Shown here: in pieces, positions 36,814-45,683 of the stretch | How positions within the stretch are numbered: position 1 is the first letter of the stretch | Layout: every line of letters starts with the position of its first letter | From: Paeniglutamicibacter psychrophenolicus | Lineage (GTDB): Bacteria > Actinomycetota > Actinomycetes > Actinomycetales > Micrococcaceae | DNA length: 64,000 bases | Assembly: GCF_017876575.1 (NCBI RefSeq) | Contig: NZ_JAGIOE010000001.1 | Coordinates: forward strand, 744,001 to 808,000 | Direction: 5' to 3' | Notes under the pieces: generated by a model | Databases searched by the model: none | What the model was told of the DNA's origin: nothing | Seen by the model: only the letters and a program-made list of their open reading frames with translations | Made by a program: the position numbers and the translations under genes

Positions 36814-37716
36814 TCAGCGGCCCTCGCCCATCCGCCCGAGCACCAGCCCCAGGGCCGGCCAGGCACTTCGCCCGGCGCGGGTCCGGGCGAAGGCCCGCAG
36901 CCGCAGGTCCGGGTTGCGCAGCGGCAGGATGGCGATCCCTTTCCTCCGCGGGCGGTTTTCCGGAAGCAGTCCCACGCCGAGCCCGGCCAGGATCAGGTCT
37001 TCGACCAGATCCAGGCTGTCGGACTGGTGCCGCATCGCCGGCTCGAAACCGGCAATCGAGGAGAAGAGCCGCAGGACGGCCTCGTCGGCCAGGTTGCGCG
37101 AGTTCCCGATCCAGTCCCGGTCGCGGAAGGCAGAAAACACCGCCGCCGCATCGGGCGCACCCGCGAAGCGCTCCGCGTCACTGCTGGGCACGCCCAGGCC
37201 CCAGGGCGTGCTCCACAATTCCAGCGTTTCCACCCCGGGGCCGACCGTATCCGGTGCCAGGTTGTAGTCGTAGGTCAGGGCCAGGTCGATGTCGTCGGCG
37301 GCCAGCAGCTTCAGTGCCTCCGCCGGTTCGTGCTCGAGCACCACGATCCGCACCCGTGGGTGCTGCTCTGCCAGTTCGCCGATGACGGGCATCAGCGTGG
37401 TGCGGATAGCGGTGGCAAAGCCCGCCACCCGCAACGTGCCCGAGGGTTCGGCGGCGGGATCCAGGTCCAGCTTCGCCGCATCGATGGCGCCGAGGATGGT
37501 GCGCGCGTGCTCGGCCAGCCGCCGGCCGGCCGGGGTGAGCCGGACCCCACGCCCGTCGGGTTCCAGCAGCCGGGCTCCGGTTTCCCTCGAGAGCTGGGCG
37601 ATCTGCTGGGAGACGGTCGAGGTGGTGGTGTCCAGCACGTCCGCGACGGCCCGCATCGAGCCCATGCGGGCAAGCTCGTAGAGGTATTGCAGGCGCCGGG
37701 TATCCATAAACACCAT
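36814..37716 (-). CDS. LysR-family transcriptional regulator
   Basis: 300 residues; HTH in MDTRRLQYLYELARMGSMRAVADVLDTTTSTVSQQIAQLSRETG, then the LysR substrate domain. It starts at 37716 or, three codons on, at 37707; no strong ribosome site is visible for either. It is divergent from the EamA transporter across 75 bases, the classic LysR/exporter arrangement, so it probably controls that gene. Confidence 0.88.
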   Translation of the reverse strand: MVFMDTRRLQYLYELARMGSMRAVADVLDTTTSTVSQQIAQLSRETGARLLEPDGRGVRLTPAGRRLAEHARTILGAIDAAKLDLDPAAEPSGTLRVAGFATAIRTTLMPVIGELAEQHPRVRIVVLEHEPAEALKLLAADDIDLALTYDYNLAPDTVGPGVETLELWSTPWGLGVPSSDAERFAGAPDAAAVFSAFRDRDWIGNSRNLADEAVLRLFSSIAGFEPAMRHQSDSLDLVEDLILAGLGVGLLPENRPRRKGIAILPLRNPDLRLRAFARTRAGRSAWPALGLVLGRMGEGR

Positions 37717-37791
37717 TGTGCAGGAAATCTGGACGATATGTTGATGATTCTCGCGTGGACATGGACGACCTGCCTCGGCTCTACTGAATCA

Positions 37792-38718
37792 ATGACTTCA
37801 ACACGCGCAGCCGCAGGCAAGGGCACCGGCATCGGCTCCATGATGGCGTTTGCCTCGATGGGCTGCGTCCAGCTGGGCCTTGCCGCGTCGATCGGCCTGG
37901 CCGGAACCCTGGGCTCCGAGGGTGTGGCCTGGCTGCGCCTGGCCTGGGCCGCGCTCATCCTGGTGGCCATCGCCCGTCCCTGGAGGCTGCGGTTCACCCG
38001 CGCCACGCTGGGGATCTGCACACTGCTGGGCCTGGCCACCGCGGGCATGACGCTGGGCTTCATGAAGGCGGTCGAAACCATCGACCTGGGCACCGCGAGC
38101 GCCCTGGAATTCATGGGTCCGCTGGCCGTGGCGATCATCCAGGGCAGGGGCGCCGGACGCTGGTGGGCGCTGGTCGCCGCCGCCGGGGTGCTCGGGCTTA
38201 CCGAGCCCTGGCACGGCGCCGCGGATTCCGCCGGCGTGCTTTTCGCCCTCGGCGGCGCGGTCTGCTGGGCCGGATACGTCCTGCTCACCCAGCGCGCAGG
38301 GGATGCGATCGACGGCATCGGAGCACTTGCCATCTCGATGCCCGTCGCCGCCCTGGCCGCAACGCTGGTGGTGGGCCCGGAGGTGTTCGGGCGCATGGAC
38401 GTGCAGGTGCTGGCGATCGGGTTCGCGCTCGCGCTGCTGCTGCCGGTGATCCCGTTCAGCCTCGAACTGCTGGCGCTGCGCCGGATGACCACCGCGGCGT
38501 TCGGCACGCTGATGTGCCTGGAGCCGGCCATTGCGATGGTTGTCGGGTTGCTGATCCTGCACCAGGTCCCGCGCCCGGCCGCGATCGCGGGCATCGTGCT
38601 GGTCATCATTGCGGGGATCGGCGCAACGCGCACCGGCCGGCGCGAACCGGTGCCGGTTCAAGCAGCCTCGAACGAATCCGGGCCAGTGTGCATCGTGGCG
38701 GACGCCGACGCCCGGTAG
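37792..38718 (+). CDS. EamA-family (RhtA-like) exporter
   Basis: 308 residues with ten membrane segments in two EamA repeats (GMTLGFMKAVETIDLGTASALEFMGPLAVA and PVIPFSLELLALRRMTTAAFGTLMCLEPAIAMVVGLLIL). These are the patterns of RhtA-type threonine/homoserine exporters. ATG at 37792 chosen; the frame opens earlier but overlaps the LysR promoter region. Substrate not predictable. Confidence 0.85.
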   Translation: MTSTRAAAGKGTGIGSMMAFASMGCVQLGLAASIGLAGTLGSEGVAWLRLAWAALILVAIARPWRLRFTRATLGICTLLGLATAGMTLGFMKAVETIDLGTASALEFMGPLAVAIIQGRGAGRWWALVAAAGVLGLTEPWHGAADSAGVLFALGGAVCWAGYVLLTQRAGDAIDGIGALAISMPVAALAATLVVGPEVFGRMDVQVLAIGFALALLLPVIPFSLELLALRRMTTAAFGTLMCLEPAIAMVVGLLILHQVPRPAAIAGIVLVIIAGIGATRTGRREPVPVQAASNESGPVCIVADADAR

Positions 38719-38785
38719 CCAGGCGCACCGACAATATCGTGCGTGCCGAAACCCCTGTCCCGCGCGGATCTTGTGCAGGCGGCTC

Positions 38786-39679
38786 CTACGCCCCGGTGTC
38801 CCTCGCGTATCCCTCGCGCCCGGCAGCATCAAGGGCCGCGAATGTTTCGGCATCCAGGTGCAGGTCCGCGGCGCCGAGGTTCTCCTCCAGGTGCGCCACC
38901 GAGGAGGTTCCCGGGATCGGAAGGATCGCGGGAGAACGCTGCAACAGCCAAGCCAAGGCCACCTGCGAGGAGGTCGCGCCCAGGGATTCGGCCGTCTGGT
39001 GGACGATCCCGCCTTCGGTGGCCAGCATTCCGGCGGACATCGGCGCCCAGGGGATGAAGGCAATGCCGTTGGCCGCGGCGTACTCGAGCACGTCCTCGGA
39101 GGAGCGGTCGGTGAGGTTGTAGCGGTTCTGCACGCTGGCGACGGTGAAGTGCCTCGCGGCGGCCTGCAGTTCGGCGACAGTGACCTGGGAGAGCCCCAGC
39201 GCGCGGACCTTGCCCTCGTCCTGCAGCTGGCGCATCACGCCGAACTGCTCCTCGGCCGGCACCTTGGCGTCGATGCGGTGCAGCTGGAACAGATCCAGGG
39301 CCTCGACCTTCAGCTTGCGCAGGCTCAGTTCCACCTGCTGGCGCAGGTACTCGGGCCGGCCCAGCGGCACCCACTTGCGCGGGCCGGTGCGGGCTTGGCC
39401 GGCCTTGGTGGCAATGTGCAGCCCTGCGGCGTAGGGGTAAAGGGCCTCGGCGATGATCTGTTCGGAGACGTCGGGACCGTAGGAGTCGGCGGTGTCGATG
39501 AAATCGAGGCCCAGTTCAACGGCCCGGCGGACGGTGGCCAGTGCGCCGGAGCGGTCCGCCGGCTCGCCCCAGATGCCTTCCCCGGTGATGCGCATGGCGC
39601 CGAACCCCAGGCGCTTGACGGTGCCGAGGTCCAAGATGTCGATGGTGGACGCGAACGTGCTTTCTGTGTTCCGGGTCAT
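38786..39679 (-). CDS. Aldo/keto reductase
   Basis: 297 residues from ATG 39679. Catalytic tetrad motifs are FIDTADSYGP (Asp, Tyr), HIATKAG (Lys) and LFQLHRID (His); NADPH-binding end LLQRSPAILPIPGTSS. Closest in look to YdbC/PdxI-like AKRs. It lies 70 bases downstream of the dioxygenase stop on the same strand, so it may be read through from the hydroxyquinol operon, but the separate start region leaves this open. Confidence 0.88.
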   Translation of the reverse strand: MTRNTESTFASTIDILDLGTVKRLGFGAMRITGEGIWGEPADRSGALATVRRAVELGLDFIDTADSYGPDVSEQIIAEALYPYAAGLHIATKAGQARTGPRKWVPLGRPEYLRQQVELSLRKLKVEALDLFQLHRIDAKVPAEEQFGVMRQLQDEGKVRALGLSQVTVAELQAAARHFTVASVQNRYNLTDRSSEDVLEYAAANGIAFIPWAPMSAGMLATEGGIVHQTAESLGATSSQVALAWLLQRSPAILPIPGTSSVAHLEENLGAADLHLDAETFAALDAAGREGYARDTGA

Positions 39680-39749
39680 GTCTTGGCCAACGGGGCGGGA
39701 GATGGAAATATTCCGTATCCCGCCCCGCCGTTGGGCCCCGACCGTGACG

Positions 39750-40655
39750 TTATGCGTCTTCGGGTGCCAGCACGATGTCGAAGCGCGCCCGGGCCCAGGG
39801 GGTTTTGTCCAGGTTGCGGTCATCGGGTGTGGCGGTGCCCTCAACCTGCTGCTCGAATTTCTTGACCAGCGAGTCCTTGACGCCGAAGACCGAGTCGCCG
39901 ATGGCCAGTTGAGGGTCTCCCTCCACGAAGATGTGGGTGACCAGGGTCCGGTGCTCCGGGGCGGTGACCATGAAGTGCAGGTGCGAGGCCCGGACCGGGG
40001 AGCGCCCGGTGGATTCGAGCATCTTTCCCACCGGCCCGTCGTGGGGGATCGGGTACGGGGTCGGGGTCAGCGCCCAGAAGTTGTAGCCCCCGTCGTCGTC
40101 GGCGAAGAGGTGCGCCCTGCCTGCGACCCGGCCGTCGGTGTACTGGACGTCGTAGAAGCCCTCGTCGTCGGCCTCCCAGACCTCGATCCGCGCCCCCGGA
40201 ACCGGGTTGCCCTGGGTGTCGGTGACGGTGCCCTCGATCCAGCAGGGCTGGCCCGCCGCATCGCCGGCAATGTCTCCGCCCAGCGGAATCAGCGGGGCGT
40301 CCTCGACGAAGAAGGGGCCGAAGACGGTGGCCTCGGTGGCGTTGCCGACGGCCTCGTTGTTGACCGCGATGGTCTGCATCGAGGCACCCAGGACATCGGA
40401 GAGCAGGATGAATTCCTGGCGCTTGTCGTCGGTGATGTTTCCGGCCTCGGTCAGGAACTCGATGGCGGCGTTCCATTCGGCCTCGGTCAGGCGGACATCG
40501 CGGATGAAGGCGTGCAGATGCCGGGTGAGCGAGGCCATGACGGTCTTCAGCCGCGGGTCGGGCGTGCCGTCGAAGGAGGCGACGACGGTGTCGGTAAGGT
40601 TCTGCTCGATGGCCTGCTGCTCGGCGGATACGGCCGGCGCGGTGGTGGTCTGCAT
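39750..40655 (-). CDS. Hydroxyquinol 1,2-dioxygenase (intradiol ring cleavage)
   Basis: 301 residues. The Fe(III) ligands fall at Tyr168, Tyr201, His225 and His227, the same spacing (33, 24, 2) as in the Nocardioides simplex hydroxyquinol enzyme. The N-terminal dimerisation part has [12 protein letters not shown] and [10 protein letters not shown]; the core has [16 protein letters not shown]. It cleaves 1,2,4-trihydroxybenzene to maleylacetate, which the adjoining reductase would use, favouring hydroxyquinol over catechol. RBS AAAGGACC; 15 bases after the reductase gene. Confidence 0.88.
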   Translation of the reverse strand: MQTTTAPAVSAEQQAIEQNLTDTVVASFDGTPDPRLKTVMASLTRHLHAFIRDVRLTEAEWNAAIEFLTEAGNITDDKRQEFILLSDVLGASMQTIAVNNEAVGNATEATVFGPFFVEDAPLIPLGGDIAGDAAGQPCWIEGTVTDTQGNPVPGARIEVWEADDEGFYDVQYTDGRVAGRAHLFADDDGGYNFWALTPTPYPIPHDGPVGKMLESTGRSPVRASHLHFMVTAPEHRTLVTHIFVEGDPQLAIGDSVFGVKDSLVKKFEQQVEGTATPDDRNLDKTPWARARFDIVLAPEDA

Positions 40656-40670
40656 GGCAGGGTGGTCCTT

Positions 40671-41741
40671 TCAGTGGCCGGGTGTGGTGCCGTGGTAGGC
40701 GGCCGTGAGAAGTTCGGTGAGGTTTTCCGTGGTGGCGGGACGGGGGTTGTTGGCGGGGATGGCCGGCAGGATGATGGAGACGGCCTCCGGGACGTCTTCG
40801 AGCCGGAATCCGTAGTCCTTCAGCGCCACCGGGGCCTCCAGCGTCCCGCGCAGGGCGTTGAGCCCGCCAACGGCGGTGTCTGCCCCGAAGGCGGAGGCGA
40901 TCCGGGCCTCCGCCTGCGGTGCCGCCGGCGCGTTGAAGGCCAGCACGTAGGGCAGCACGGTGGCATGGGTCTGGGCGTGGGGCAGGTCGTAGGTCCCGCC
41001 GAGCACGTGGCAGATCTTGTGGTGCATCCCGGACCCGGCCGAGGCGAAGGACACCGCCGACAGGTAGGCCCCGTACAGCGCCTGCTCCCGGCCCGGCAGT
41101 CCTTCGGGATCCTCCACGATGGCCGGCAGCCCGCCGGCCAGGGCGCGGATCCCCTCGGCGGCCAGGGCCGCGTTGATCGGGTCTGCGCGCGGCCCCCACA
41201 GCGAGTCGATGCAGTGGGCCATGCCATTGAGGCCCGAGGCGACCGACAGGCCGACCGGCAGGGAAGTGGTCAGCATGGCGTCGTAGATGACGGTGACGGG
41301 CAGGACGTTGTTGTCGATGCCCGTGTTCTTGCGGCTGGCCTCGGTCAGCCCCCAGACATTGGTGGCCTCGGAGCCGGCGTAGGTGGTGGGCACGGCAATG
41401 ATGGGCAGGGCCGTGGTCATGGCGACGGCCTTGGCCAGGCCGGTGGTCGAGCCGCCGCCGACGCAGACAATGAGGTCGATTCCGTTCTCGACGGCAGCGG
41501 CTCGGGCCCTGTTGGCCGTCTCGATGGGAACGTGCATGACCACCTCGGTGTGGTGCAGGGCAACATTGATGCTGGAAGCGACGGTGCCGGCAATGCCTGC
41601 CTCGTGCTCGGCGGCTATGAGCATGATCCTACTGGCGCCCAGCCGGGCCACCTCGGATGCAAGGTTCTCTGCGGCCTTGCCGCTGCCGAACAGCACCCGC
41701 TGGGCCAACGTGTCGTGGCTGAAGGTCAAGCCCATGGTCAT
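40671..41741 (-). CDS. Maleylacetate reductase
   Basis: 356 residues, iron-containing-alcohol-dehydrogenase fold: VLFGSGKAAENLASEVARLG, VCVGGGSTTGLAKAVA (nucleotide loop), VPTTYAGSEATNVWGLTE and GSGMHHKICHVLGGTYDLPHAQTHA (metal His). It reduces maleylacetate to 3-oxoadipate. ATG overlaps the TGA of the monooxygenase by 4 bases (ATGA). Order monooxygenase-reductase-dioxygenase matches known hydroxyquinol/resorcinol operons. Confidence 0.9.
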   Translation of the reverse strand: MTMGLTFSHDTLAQRVLFGSGKAAENLASEVARLGASRIMLIAAEHEAGIAGTVASSINVALHHTEVVMHVPIETANRARAAAVENGIDLIVCVGGGSTTGLAKAVAMTTALPIIAVPTTYAGSEATNVWGLTEASRKNTGIDNNVLPVTVIYDAMLTTSLPVGLSVASGLNGMAHCIDSLWGPRADPINAALAAEGIRALAGGLPAIVEDPEGLPGREQALYGAYLSAVSFASAGSGMHHKICHVLGGTYDLPHAQTHATVLPYVLAFNAPAAPQAEARIASAFGADTAVGGLNALRGTLEAPVALKDYGFRLEDVPEAVSIILPAIPANNPRPATTENLTELLTAAYHGTTPGH

Positions 41742-43534
41742 TTTCCTCGATTCAGGATGCCGGTAAGAGCAGTGGTGAGTTCCGTGGCGGGGTCGGTGCC
41801 CAGAGTGTGGGCGCGCCAGGCCACGTGCTTGTCGGGGCGCACCAGCACGGCCCCGTCCTCGGCGGTGCCGCGCTGCTTGGCCCAGTCGAAGTACAGGTCG
41901 GTGATTTCCTGGCCGGGTCCGATTACCACGGTACCCACCTTGATGCCCAGAAGCGCGGCCACCTCCCGGGCCGCGTCGACCCAGGGCTGTCCGGTGATGC
42001 CGGTGAAGAGGGTGAACTCGCCGTAGGGTGCCAGGTCGTGCGTGGAATGCTTCTTGGCGTTGTTCCCGACCCAGGCGTGCGGTAGTCGTGACCCGGGGTG
42101 GGTGGAGGCCTCGTAGTACAGCTCGGGGTCTCGGGCGGGGGTTGGCCTGGCCGTGCCGTCAGGGACGATGGCCGTGGATTGGTAGTGCTGCCCCAGTTCC
42201 ACGCCGTGTGCGTTGAACTCGTAGTTCTTGATTTCCATGGCATCCTGAATGGCCGCCCGCTTGGCAGCGCCCTGGGAGGTGTTGTCCTTGCGCGAATCGA
42301 TCAACGACCACATCTCATCGGGACTCTCGGCCTTGTCCAGGCCCAGCGCCTCAAAGAGCTTGCCGAACTCGCGGCCGGATTTGTTGGCCCGCTGCACGAT
42401 CTGCTTGGCGACGGGCGCGCGCTCGGTAGAGTAGGTCTCCAGCAGCGATTCGTCGGCCTGCCCTTTGAGTACCGCGGCCAGTTTCCAGGCGAGGTTGTAG
42501 CTATCTTGGATCGAGGTGTTGGAGCCGAGCCCGTTGCTTGGCGGATGCTTGTGCACGGCATCCCCGGCGCAGAAGACCCGGCCGGACTGCAAGTGGGTCG
42601 CGTATTGCTCGTTGTTGCCCCACAAGGACGTTCCGGTGATCTCAACGTCCAGGTCGGGGACCCCGATGAGGTTCCGCACGATCTGGGTGGCCGACTCGGT
42701 GGTGACCTCGGGAACTTCGCCGTTGATGTCGAAGCCCCACACGATCAGCCATTCGTTCCAGGGCCGGATCATGCGCACAAGCCCTGCACCGATGCCGCCG
42801 ATGTTGGAACCCGGCTGCACCACCCAGTACAGGACGGAAGGACGATGCCCGACCAGCGGGGCGATGTCGGCCGTGAAGGTGATGTTCATGGAACCGGCCA
42901 GGTCCATCTCGCCCTCGTAGGGAAGGTTGATGTCCGCGGCGACCTTGGAGCGGGCTCCGTCGGCACCGATCAGGTACTTGGCGCGGATCGTGTACTCGGT
43001 GCCGGTCAGGCGGTTCAGGACCTGCACACTGACTCCGTCGGAGTCCTGCACATGGGAGAGGTACTCGGTGGAGAACTGGGTCTGGGTGCCGCGCTTGGTG
43101 GCGTTTTTGACCAGAATTGGTTCCAGGTACGTTTGCGGGATGTCGCAGTTCAGTGACGGGGAAGCCAGCTCGTAGTCGGCGTGCCGCGCGGGGTGGTTAC
43201 CCCAGGAAAGGATCCGTCCGATCTCTTCTCCGGCAATGGAAGTGCAGAAGACGGTGTCTCCGATGATTTCGTGCGGCGTCGCCTCGGCCAGGACCTGGTC
43301 CTCGATGCCCAGGTCGCGGAATATCTCCATGGTCCTTTGGTTGGTTATGTGGGCGCGAGGGGTGTTGGCCGTCCACCGGTACTTGGTGATCATGATGTTC
43401 GGGATTCCTAGGCTCGCCAGGAAGAGGGCAGCGGAGGAACCGGCGGGTCCCGATCCGACGATCAGTACATCGGTGTGGACAGTGTCGGAAACAGGGGCTT
43501 CTGTTTCGGCCACGCCATCGTTGAATATCACCAT
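41738..43534 (-). CDS. FAD-dependent aromatic monooxygenase (phenol/resorcinol hydroxylase type)
   Basis: 598 residues. N-terminal FAD fingerprint DVLIVGSGPAGSSAALFLASLG, middle GADGARSKVA (DG motif), FCAGDAVHKHPPSNGLGSNTSIQDSYNLAWKLA (GD motif), and a C-terminal thioredoxin-like domain. This is the TfdB / phenol 2-monooxygenase group of class A hydroxylases. It probably ortho- or para-hydroxylates a phenol, resorcinol or a substituted derivative to hydroxyquinol; the exact substrate is not readable. First gene of the operon, RBS AGAGGT. Confidence 0.88.
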   Translation of the reverse strand: MVIFNDGVAETEAPVSDTVHTDVLIVGSGPAGSSAALFLASLGIPNIMITKYRWTANTPRAHITNQRTMEIFRDLGIEDQVLAEATPHEIIGDTVFCTSIAGEEIGRILSWGNHPARHADYELASPSLNCDIPQTYLEPILVKNATKRGTQTQFSTEYLSHVQDSDGVSVQVLNRLTGTEYTIRAKYLIGADGARSKVAADINLPYEGEMDLAGSMNITFTADIAPLVGHRPSVLYWVVQPGSNIGGIGAGLVRMIRPWNEWLIVWGFDINGEVPEVTTESATQIVRNLIGVPDLDVEITGTSLWGNNEQYATHLQSGRVFCAGDAVHKHPPSNGLGSNTSIQDSYNLAWKLAAVLKGQADESLLETYSTERAPVAKQIVQRANKSGREFGKLFEALGLDKAESPDEMWSLIDSRKDNTSQGAAKRAAIQDAMEIKNYEFNAHGVELGQHYQSTAIVPDGTARPTPARDPELYYEASTHPGSRLPHAWVGNNAKKHSTHDLAPYGEFTLFTGITGQPWVDAAREVAALLGIKVGTVVIGPGQEITDLYFDWAKQRGTAEDGAVLVRPDKHVAWRAHTLGTDPATELTTALTGILNRGK

Positions 43535-43558
43535 GGTTACCTCTTAGGGAGTCAATTT

Positions 43559-43608
43559 CCGCCAGCTGGCGGTTTGTGGTCTGGTTCACCTTCGAGTCTG
43601 GCCAGCTG
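43559..43608. promoter_or_regulatory. GCCAGCTG repeats in the leader of the hydroxyquinol operon
   Basis: A perfect 14-bp palindrome CCGCCAGCTGGCGG at 43559-43572 and a second GCCAGCTG at 43601-43608, 40 bases apart. They lie between the LysR-type site and the monooxygenase start; possible second operator or leader hairpin. Confidence 0.4.
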
Positions 43609-43619
43609 ACAGGTATAGG

Positions 43620-43660
43620 GCAAATACCAATATCATCCACGGTCCATATGGTTTCCATAT
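43620..43660 (-). promoter_or_regulatory. LysR-type bipartite site 1, facing the hydroxyquinol operon
   Basis: Read on the minus strand: ATATGGAAACCATAT (43660-43646), 16 bases, TGGTATTTGC (43629-43620), ending 85 bases before the monooxygenase start. The same two boxes with the same 16-base spacing occur at 44578-44618. The first box is a perfect inverted repeat (ATATGG/CCATAT). Confidence 0.75.
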
Positions 43661-43670
43661 AGCGACGGGT

Positions 43671-44579
43671 CTACGGCCGTGCGCCTCCAAGCGCCATGTC
43701 GATGAATTTCTGCACCGCGGGGGATCGGGCGTGCCGCAGTGACGAGACCAGGCAGCCCTGCAACGGGGTGATGGGCTGCACGAACCGGCGCACCACAAGG
43801 TGGCTGCCGGCCATTTGGGAAACGGAGTCCGGCATGACCCCGATGCCCATGCCGGCGGCAATCAGTGGAATCGCGGTCTGGAGCGTCGATACTGTTCGGA
43901 TTCGGGAGGGGTGGCGACCGAGCTTCGTCCAGGCCTCGTTGACTAGTTCGGGAAGCCCCGGGAATCGCGGGTAGAGCTGAGGAAGCAGCCATGTCTCGCC
44001 CATCAGAGAGCTCATGTCGATCGGGTCCGGGGCGTCTCGGAACGATGGCGGCAGGGCGGCCACCAGTGGCATTTCCTGCAACGGGGTCACGGACAGTTCG
44101 TTTTCGTAGGCCCCCTGAAGGGCCTTGGCGTTTCCGGTGGCGACGATGGCGATGTCGATGGTGCCGGCCGCGAGCTGGTTCAGCGCTTCCTGCGGCGTGG
44201 GGTCCGAAAGCTCAACGACGGAACCGGGCGCCTCGAGGGAGAATCGGTTCAGTAGCGGGGTGAGGTACGACCAGGAAAATGAGGGGACCGCGGCCAGCTG
44301 GAGCTGGCCGGCCGTTCCATTGCCCATGTCCCTGAGCTGGTCTTCGATGCGGCGGGTGCGTTTGAGTAGTTGCGTGCCCTGGGTAACCAGGAACGCACCG
44401 GCCTCCGTGCAGCTCACGCCGTGCGGGTGGCGATCCAGCAGCCGCACTCCCAGCTCTTTTTCCAGCTGCCCGATCGCGAGGCTGAGTGGTGGCTGGGTCA
44501 TATGCAGGGTGTTGGCTGCCCGGGAAAAAGATCCCTCGGCCGCAACGGCGAGAAAATATCGAATCTGACGAAGGTCCAT
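43671..44579 (-). CDS. LysR-family regulator of the hydroxyquinol and ABC-transporter operons
   Basis: 302 residues: HTH in MDLRQIRYFLAVAAEGSFSRAANTLHMTQPPLSLAIGQLEKELGVRLLDR, followed by an aromatic-catabolism-type LysR effector domain (GQLQLAAVPSFSWSYLTPLL). Start at 44579; the frame runs on to 44972 but passes through the transporter promoter. Two near-identical bipartite sites flank it, one upstream of each operon. The second covers its own start codon, suggesting autorepression. Inducer probably an aromatic intermediate (inference). Confidence 0.9.
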   Translation of the reverse strand: MDLRQIRYFLAVAAEGSFSRAANTLHMTQPPLSLAIGQLEKELGVRLLDRHPHGVSCTEAGAFLVTQGTQLLKRTRRIEDQLRDMGNGTAGQLQLAAVPSFSWSYLTPLLNRFSLEAPGSVVELSDPTPQEALNQLAAGTIDIAIVATGNAKALQGAYENELSVTPLQEMPLVAALPPSFRDAPDPIDMSSLMGETWLLPQLYPRFPGLPELVNEAWTKLGRHPSRIRTVSTLQTAIPLIAAGMGIGVMPDSVSQMAGSHLVVRRFVQPITPLQGCLVSSLRHARSPAVQKFIDMALGGARP

Positions 44580-44618
44580 ATGGAAAGCATATAGCCACCC
44601 AGCAAAACTGGTATTTGC
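44578..44618 (+). promoter_or_regulatory. LysR-type bipartite site 2, facing the ABC-transporter operon
   Basis: ATATGGAAAGCATAT (44578-44592), 16 bases, TGGTATTTGC (44609-44618), ending 96 bases before the transporter start. It overlaps the LysR start codon (44577-44579). Confidence 0.75.
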
Positions 44619-44714
44619 AATATATCCACGATTCCAGCAGATTTGGGTGTGACTCCAGTCACGGCATGCGGAACCAGTCTGCGCGCCGCACAGCCTTAAC
44701 AAAGGAGGCGCACA

Positions 44715-45683
44715 ATGCGTGGAATTCGACTTGCCGCACTCGTCGGCCTGGCAGCACTCGCGCTCGCCGGATGCAGCGGACCGGCCGGAAGCGACGTAAA
44801 AGCCGATCCCGCCGGACCGATCAAGGTCGGGGTGATCCCGGTGGCGGACTTCGCCCCGGTTTACCTTGCCCTCGACGAAGGGTATTTCAAAGAGGCCGGC
44901 CTCGACGTCGAGGTCCAGGTCATGCAGAATGCGGCGTCCATCGCGCCAGCGGTGCTCAACGGGCAGCTGCAATTCGGCACCAGCGCCGTCACGCCGTTCC
45001 TGGCCGCGGCCCAGAAGGGCTTGCCGCTGCGAGCGGTGGCGAACGCTGCGGACGTGGCACTAGAACCGGAGGAAGACGTCTCGGCCCTGGTGGTTCCGGA
45101 GGACTCGCCAATTACATCCCCGGCGCAGCTGGAGGGAAAGACCGTCGCGGTGAACGCGCTGTCTTCAATCGTGCATGTCGCAGCGGCCAAGGCAGTCAAG
45201 GAAGATGGCGGCGACCCGGCCAAGGTGACCTTCGTGGCCATGCCTTTCCCGGACATGATGACAGCGTTGGCGCAGGGTCGCGTTGATGCCGCCAGCGTCG
45301 TGGAGCCGTTCGTGGGTATTTCCACCGGCGCCGGAGCCACCGTCATTGCGCATCCATACACGGCATCGTTCCAGGCCGGCAAGACCTTTGCCCTGTTCTT
45401 CGGGTCCGAGGCCTATGCCGTGGCGAATCCAGGGATCGTTGACAAATTCGCCCAAGCGCTGGCCAAGGGGAGCAAGACGGCATCCGAGCACCCGGAGAAG
45501 GTCAGTGCCGTCTTGGTGAAGTACGGGAAGGTCGATCCCGCGGTGGCCGACAAGATCCAACAACCCGGCTACGGCACCTTGGTCGACCCGGTGGCGCTGA
45601 ACGCGGCCGCCACCGTCATGCAGGAACTGGGCTTCCTTCCCGGCCCGGTCGACGTCGCGAAGTTGGTGTGGAAGAAGCCATGA
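44715..45683 (+). CDS. NitT/TauT-type ABC transporter substrate-binding lipoprotein
   Basis: 322 residues. Lipoprotein signal MRGIRLAALVGLAALALAGC with lipobox Cys20. The mature part is an NMT1/SsuA-like binding protein: IKVGVIPVADFAPVYLALDEGYFKEAGLDVEVQ, LNGQLQFGTSAVTPFLAAAQKGLPLRAVAN and LEGKTVAVNALSSIVHVAAAKA. A perfect ribosome site AAAGGAGG precedes ATG. First of four transporter genes under the LysR-type site. The ligand is probably an aromatic or organic anion tied to the hydroxyquinol route; this is inferred from shared control. Confidence 0.9.
   Translation: MRGIRLAALVGLAALALAGCSGPAGSDVKADPAGPIKVGVIPVADFAPVYLALDEGYFKEAGLDVEVQVMQNAASIAPAVLNGQLQFGTSAVTPFLAAAQKGLPLRAVANAADVALEPEEDVSALVVPEDSPITSPAQLEGKTVAVNALSSIVHVAAAKAVKEDGGDPAKVTFVAMPFPDMMTALAQGRVDAASVVEPFVGISTGAGATVIAHPYTASFQAGKTFALFFGSEAYAVANPGIVDKFAQALAKGSKTASEHPEKVSAVLVKYGKVDPAVADKIQQPGYGTLVDPVALNAAATVMQELGFLPGPVDVAKLVWKKP

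Noticed and set aside
39680-39844. N-terminal extension of the aldo/keto reductase up to 39844
   Set aside because: It would overlap the dioxygenase 3' end and does not resemble any AKR; ATG 39679 fits the family start.
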